The position numbers were made by a program, and so were the translations under genes. Source: an uncultured Bacilli bacterium (lineage in GTDB: Bacteria > Bacillota_I > Bacilli_A > RF39 > UBA660). Taken from it: a DNA stretch of 9,159 bases. Positions 6,661 to 9,159 of the stretch are shown here, piece after piece. The stretch's first letter is position 1. Every line of letters starts with the position of its first letter. The notes beneath the pieces were generated by a model. The model had not been told where the DNA came from, made no database searches, and saw only the letters and a program-made list of their open reading frames with translations. Location of the stretch: positions 1 through 9,159 of the forward strand of contig CAKPCJ010000035.1 of the NCBI GenBank assembly GCA_934141575.1, written 5' to 3'.

Positions 6661-6734
6661 TGGCAGGGGCGGAGAGAATCGAACTCCCATCAAAAGTTTT
6701 GGAGACTCCTATGCTACCATTATACCACGCCCCT
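6661..6734 (-). tRNA. tRNA-Trp (anticodon CCA)
   Basis: On the minus strand a 74-base cloverleaf: acceptor stem AGGGGCG paired with CGCCCCT (7 of 7), discriminator G and an encoded CCA end. The anticodon loop is CTCCAAA, giving anticodon CCA, which decodes UGG only. The T-arm GGGAGTTCGATTCTCTC is canonical. The D-arm is short, as in many Gram-positive tRNAs. This is a single tRNA unit with its own promoter and terminator, and it agrees with TGA being a stop codon here. Confidence 0.96.
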
Positions 6735-6752
6735 ATAACGGCTAACAAAAAA

Positions 6753-6781
6753 ATTATATCATAGCATTTTCAATTTTTCAA
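6753..6781 (-). promoter_or_regulatory. Promoter of tRNA-Trp
   Basis: On the minus strand TTGAAA (6776-6781), a 17-base spacer and TATAAT (6753-6758), with TG one base upstream of the -10. The start point would be about a dozen bases before the mature tRNA 5' end. Confidence 0.82.
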
Positions 6782-6824
6782 CAAAAAACTATCCTTTTTA
6801 CATATATTTTATAGAGGTGATATT

Positions 6825-7250
6825 ATGTTATTTGACTATACTGAAAAAGAACTAGATCTATTAGCTAGATTAATGAGAGCGGAAGCCGTTGGTGAAGGTG
6901 AACTAGGAATGTTAATGGTCGGAAATGTAGGTTCTAATAGAATAATAAGTGACTGTCTTACTTTTAAAAATATAAGAAGCATTGAACAAATGGTATATCA
7001 AAATCCAGGCGGATTTTCAGGTTCAAGTGCACCACTATTTGAAAGTCGCGCTACTACAAAAGAACTAGAATTAGCAAAAAGAATAGTTAGAGGCGAATAT
7101 TTTTACCCAGCAACACATGCATTGTGGTTTTATGCGCCGGGAACAGGCAAAAGCTGCACTTCCACTTGGTATGATCAAGCCCTTGCTGGAAGATATAAAA
7201 ATCATTGTTTCTATAGACCAGCATCAGCAGTTTGTCCACAATTATATTAA
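6825..7250 (+). CDS. CwlJ/SleB-type cell wall hydrolase (germination cortex-lytic family)
   Basis: A 141-residue enzyme of the Hydrolase_2 (SleB/CwlJ) family, which cleaves spore cortex peptidoglycan during germination. 'LLARLMRAEAVGEGELGMLMVGNVG' in outline (12-36) is the family's N-terminal motif, with Glu20 the probable catalytic acid. 'THALWFYAPG' (97-106), 'STWYDQALAGRYKNHCFYRP' (113-132) and the final Cys137 complete the domain. It has no signal peptide and no SleB-type N-terminal peptidoglycan-binding domain. B. subtilis CwlJ, recalled as about 142 residues, has the same single-domain, signal-less form and a similar 'HCFY.P' end, so CwlJ-like is the better match. GAGGTGA five bases before ATG fixes the start. 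No clear sporulation promoter was found in the 90-bp gap shared with the divergent tRNA. Confidence 0.88.
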   Translation: MLFDYTEKELDLLARLMRAEAVGEGELGMLMVGNVGSNRIISDCLTFKNIRSIEQMVYQNPGGFSGSSAPLFESRATTKELELAKRIVRGEYFYPATHALWFYAPGTGKSCTSTWYDQALAGRYKNHCFYRPASAVCPQLY

Positions 7251-7279
7251 AAGCCAGCAAGGCTTTTTTATTTTGCTGG
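7249..7279. terminator. Bidirectional terminator between convergent hydrolase and amidase genes
   Basis: On the plus strand AAAAGCC (7249-7255) and GGCTTTT (7261-7267) form a stem followed by T residues, starting in the hydrolase stop codon. A competing stem, CCAGCAA (7254-7260) with TTGCTGG (7273-7279), precedes CTTTT on the minus strand and contains the last codons and stop of the amidase gene. The two folds exclude each other, one serving each direction. Confidence 0.72.
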
Positions 7280-8407
7280 AATAATTAATTCTTGACCTAT
7301 ACTTATCAAATTATTAACTAGATTATTAGCCGTTTTTAATTTATCAACTGTTGTTCCAAATTTTTTGGCTATTGAATATAAACTATCTCCCCTCTGAACT
7401 GTGTAATAGTTTACACTAGGGCTAGTTGATGGCAAAACCAATACTTGACCTATGCTTAATGTATTACTACTCAAATTATTAAGTGATTTCAATTCATCCA
7501 CCGTTGTTCCAAATTTTTGAGCTATTGAGTATAAACTGTCTCCTGACACAACCTTATATGTTGAACCAGTAGTATTTTCATTTTCACTATTTGAAGACGG
7601 TATTTTGAGAACATCTCCGATTTGTAGCACATTAGAAGTAAGATCATTTAAAGCGATTAACTCATTAACAGTTGTGTTAAATTTCTGTGCTATTGAATAT
7701 AAGCTATCTCCTCTCTGTACAGTATAATAATCAACAGGTGTTTCAGTAGTTTTACTTGGTACCTTTAAAACTTGACCTATGCTTAACGTATTACTTGTCA
7801 AATTATTTAATCTTTTAAGTTCATCCACTGTAGTATTATACTTTCTAGCTATTGAATATAAACTATCCCCCGATACAACTTTATACGTGTTTTCGTTACT
7901 AGGAGTAGTTGTACCATTATTCTCACTATTAGGAAGCTTTAGTATTTGTCCAACTTGTAATGATGTTGACGTTAAGTTATTAAGATCCATTAATTCACCA
8001 ACAGTTGTATTATATTTTCTAGCTATTGAATACAAACTATCTCCTCTTTGTACTACATAACTATTACTTCCAGCTACTGGTGTATATTTTAAACCTTTTT
8101 CAGTCGCAATTGCCCTTACAACAGCTTCTGCATAATCTTGCCAATCATTTTTAAGTTGATTAACATCATCACCTTTACTATCCAAGAAACCATACTCTAC
8201 TAATACAGTTTCAGTGTTAGAAGGCGTTAATCTGTGAATAAAATAATAATCTTTTGAAGTATCTGATGGCAACCTACGTTGATAATATTTTCTTATATTT
8301 TGACCTTCTTGGGCAAGCGAATTAAGTATTGCTTCAGATAATCCACTACTATTTCTAAGTGCATATATTACTTCAGCGCCATCGCCACCTGGTGACAGCT
8401 CTAGTGG
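7268..8407 (-). pseudogene. 5'-truncated LysM N-acetylmuramoyl-L-alanine amidase
   Basis: The minus-strand frame is open from 8407, where in-frame TAA TAA precedes it, to 7268. It begins PLELSPGGDGAEVIYALRN, which from GGDGAEV onward matches the middle of an Amidase_3 catalytic domain. It continues through 'RRLPSDTSKDYYFIHR' and 'VLVEYGFLDS', with the conserved catalytic Glu, to 'YAEAVVRAIA'. Five LysM repeats follow. The first half of the catalytic domain, with the zinc-binding His (GHGG) and Glu, is absent, and so is any signal sequence. The only standard start in frame is a TTG at 8272 with no spaced ribosome site, so a functional product is unlikely. The break coincides with the end of a recombinase-carrying segment. 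Amidases of this type cut the bond between muramic acid and the stem peptide. Confidence 0.78.
7274..8062 (-). repeat. Five tandem LysM repeats, alternating A-B-A-B-A
   Basis: Peptidoglycan-binding LysM modules of about 45 residues lie at 7928-8062, 7754-7888, 7595-7729, 7427-7561 and 7274-7408 (first to fifth). Each has GDSLYSIA and ends 'IGQ.L.(L/I/V)P'. Modules 1, 3 and 5 begin Y.VQRGD, while 2 and 4 begin YKVVSGD. Short Ser/Thr/Asn-rich linkers separate them. At DNA level a gctattgaatataaactatc-like block recurs five times, about 155-170 bases apart. Confidence 0.92.
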
Positions 8408-8410
8408 TTA
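8390..8410. other. Candidate attachment-site junction (host amidase / element)
   Basis: Left of about 8390 the minus strand encodes conserved amidase sequence (GGDGAEV...). Right of 8404 it encodes a different protein whose stop is TAG at 8401-8403. Conserved amidase sequence breaks off inside a motif here, as expected for the hybrid att site of a serine-recombinase element. The exact crossover cannot be fixed without the unoccupied site. Confidence 0.5.
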
Positions 8411-8811
8411 TTAATACTTTGCTTTAAAGCTTGTAGAAATTCAATCTTTTTATCCTCTGGTATTGATAAATTCATTTTTGAACCTACAGCCATTATACTT
8501 GGTTTTTTAAAATATTCTTTATCCATCAATTCACTTAATGCAATTTCTAAATTAATATCCTTTTTGGCATATTCCCTGATATCTTCTAAATAGTAATGAT
8601 AATTATTATCTTTAAATACTTTAAATAATTCTAAATGATCAGAATTCAACGTAAATTTATTTTTTTCTAACATAGATATTTTAGTATTCATTCTTTCTAT
8701 TTCTAATTGTAATTTTTCTATTTGTTCTTCTAGTACAGAAATATACTTTTCCTTATCATACTTTTTCTTTGCATCAATAATTGTATCTTTTACTTCTGCA
8801 ACAACTGACAT
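8401..8811 (-). CDS. Hypothetical coiled-coil plus winged-helix-like protein
   Basis: A 136-residue cytoplasmic protein. Residues 20-52 form a heptad-rich coiled coil (KEKYISVLEEQIEKLQLEIE and onward). Residues 57-128 resemble a winged helix in pattern: 'HLELFKVFKDNNYHYYLEDI', then 'ALSELMDKEYFKK', then a short wing leading to 'LSIPEDKKIEFLQAL'. This would suit a dimeric DNA-binding or adaptor protein, but no family was recognised. GGAGGTGA four bases before ATG is an excellent ribosome site. Its leader contains a strong intrinsic terminator, so expression probably depends on read-through. The gene ends at the proposed attachment junction, so its last residues and stop may be contributed by host DNA. 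It belongs to the recombinase-carrying segment. Confidence 0.75.
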   Translation of the reverse strand: MSVVAEVKDTIIDAKKKYDKEKYISVLEEQIEKLQLEIERMNTKISMLEKNKFTLNSDHLELFKVFKDNNYHYYLEDIREYAKKDINLEIALSELMDKEYFKKPSIMAVGSKMNLSIPEDKKIEFLQALKQSINNH

Positions 8812-8855
8812 ATTCTCACCTCCACTTCTAAAAAAAACGCCAGCACAAAACTCAT
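8790..8855 (-). CDS. Possible 21-codon leader peptide in the terminator leader
   Basis: A short ORF starts with an ATG in the loop of the leader hairpin and reads MSFVLAFFLEVEVRICQLLQK to a TAA. It overlaps the start of the coiled-coil gene in another frame. Only a weak AGG precedes the ATG. Ribosomes on it would cover the 3' arm of the terminator stem, so it could couple translation to read-through. This is speculative, as short ORFs arise by chance. Confidence 0.25.
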   Translation of the reverse strand: MSFVLAFFLEVEVRICQLLQK

Positions 8856-8873
8856 AACAAGCCTGTACTAGCG
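8830..8873 (-). terminator. Intrinsic terminator/attenuator before the coiled-coil gene
   Basis: In minus-strand RNA, CGCUAGUACA pairs with UGUGCUGGCG (10 bp, two G-U pairs) around a 16-base loop, followed by eight U. The wobble pairs form only in this direction. It lies after a promoter and before the ribosome site of the gene at 8811. It may end the upstream recombinase transcript, attenuate the downstream gene, or both. Confidence 0.8.
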
Positions 8874-8887
8874 CTCTTATATAAAAT

Positions 8888-8916
8888 ATTATACTACAAA
8901 TAATATTTTTTTGAAA
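8888..8916 (-). promoter_or_regulatory. Promoter upstream of the attenuator
   Basis: On the minus strand TTTCAA (8911-8916), a 17-base spacer and a consensus TATAAT (8888-8893). Transcription would start near 8881 and meet the terminator hairpin within the first ten bases, giving a terminated RNA of about 50 bases unless it reads through. Confidence 0.6.
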
Positions 8917-8938
8917 TGGATATTCTCATTTTTATCAA

Positions 8939-9159
8939 TTATGTGCTAGTCTTCCCACATCTTCCATAGGGATTTCTTATTGGATTCTTATCAATATATT
9001 TAAAAGTGTAATCATCAAGTATTTTATATTTAAATTTAATTGTTATGTTTCTGTCTTCATCTGCTTCTATTCTATCTATTAGGGTAAATAACAAGTCTCT
9101 ATTTGGTTTTTCTATATTTAATAATTCTTTTATCTTTTTTGTATAATTTGGTATTTTAT
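8939..9159 (-). CDS. Large serine recombinase, C-terminal fragment (runs off right edge)
   Basis: The minus strand is open from the right edge (frame at 9157) to TAA at 8939, giving the last 72 residues of a longer protein. 'KIKELLNIEKPNRDLLFTLI' followed by 'DRIEADEDRNITIKFKYK' matches the C-terminal pattern of large serine recombinases (resolvase/invertase superfamily), where a helix with 'R..L..LID.I' precedes a charged 'D..I.I.F.Y' strand. The end is basic, 'NPYGRCGKTST'. The catalytic N-terminal domain with the nucleophilic Ser is outside the window, so the assignment rests on this tail alone. The gene lies about 540 bp from the amidase junction and reads towards it. It would catalyse integration or excision of the element. 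Confidence 0.68.
   Translation of the reverse strand, partial: KIPNYTKKIKELLNIEKPNRDLLFTLIDRIEADEDRNITIKFKYKILDDYTFKYIDKNPIRNPYGRCGKTST

Larger units (their letters stand above)
8400..9159 (-). mobile_element. End of an integrative element carrying a large serine recombinase (partial)
   Basis: The segment holds the 3' end of a serine recombinase gene, one small accessory gene with a structured leader, and the junction with the split amidase. Recombinase genes of such elements normally sit next to one attachment site, as here. The rest lies beyond the right edge, so the size and cargo are unknown; it may be a prophage, an integrative conjugative element or an intervening element like skin. 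Confidence 0.55.

Noticed and set aside
6800..6815. Sporulation-type (sigma-E-like) -10, CATATATT, before the CwlJ-like gene
   Set aside because: Transcription would start inside the ribosome site and no matching -35 was seen.
7779..8060. 93-codon plus-strand ORF inside the LysM region
   Set aside because: It is antisense to the LysM repeats, and its own internal repetition only mirrors theirs.
7274..8062. Regular repeats as a CRISPR array
   Set aside because: The period is about 155-170 bases and the repeats translate as LysM modules.
8395..8415. The coiled-coil ORF as the frameshifted N-terminus of the amidase (its end, INNH, recalls the amidase motif before the catalytic His)
   Set aside because: The other 130 residues show no GHGG motif or amidase fold, and the ORF has its own promoter region and ribosome site. 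The resemblance of four residues is noted only as a possible contribution of host DNA at the junction.

Overview
The window is AT-rich DNA from a low-GC Gram-positive bacterium (Bacillota, Bacilli- or Clostridia-like). Lipoprotein signal peptides, strong GGAGG ribosome sites, a Zur/Fur-controlled ABC-3 metal importer and a CwlJ-like spore cortex hydrolase all point that way. TGA is a stop (several genes end in overlapping ATGA), TGG encodes Trp and the tRNA-Trp anticodon is CCA, so the code is standard rather than the Mycoplasma code. The CwlJ-like enzyme suggests a spore former or a descendant of one.

Layout, left to right. (1) 1-1879, minus strand: a YtrBC-like ABC-2 exporter, ATPase plus a permease running off the left edge, behind a sigma-A promoter whose start region carries a perfect 12-bp palindrome. 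(2) 1881-4796, minus strand: a compact four-gene metal-uptake operon, Fur/Zur-type regulator - lipoprotein - ATPase - permease. Its genes overlap, it ends in an intrinsic terminator, and a perfect 8-1-8 Fur-like palindrome lies just downstream of the -10. (3) 4798-5244, minus strand: a small lipoprotein with a possible chagasin (I42)-like fold and its own terminator. (4) 5339-6496, plus strand: a 27-bp perfect palindrome, then an unrecognised gene that looks broken (no start codon, a -1 shift near position 5500), then a terminator. (5) 6593-6781, minus strand: tRNA-Trp with promoter and terminator. (6) 6825-7269, plus strand: the CwlJ-like hydrolase, convergent with (7) 7268-8407, minus strand: a LysM amidase with five LysM repeats that has lost the first half of its catalytic domain. 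(8) About 8400-9159, minus strand: the end of a mobile element, with a coiled-coil/winged-helix-like protein behind a terminator-containing leader, and the C-terminus of a large serine recombinase at the right edge.

The most interesting reading is at 8390-9159. The amidase sequence stops abruptly inside a conserved motif, exactly where a recombinase-bearing segment begins. This suggests that an integrative element split the amidase gene, with the 5' half expected beyond the right edge at the element's far end. In spore formers such elements are sometimes excised during development, so a restorable amidase gene is a testable possibility. The metal operon is well defined by itself: promoter, operator, four overlapping genes and terminator can all be read from the sequence.
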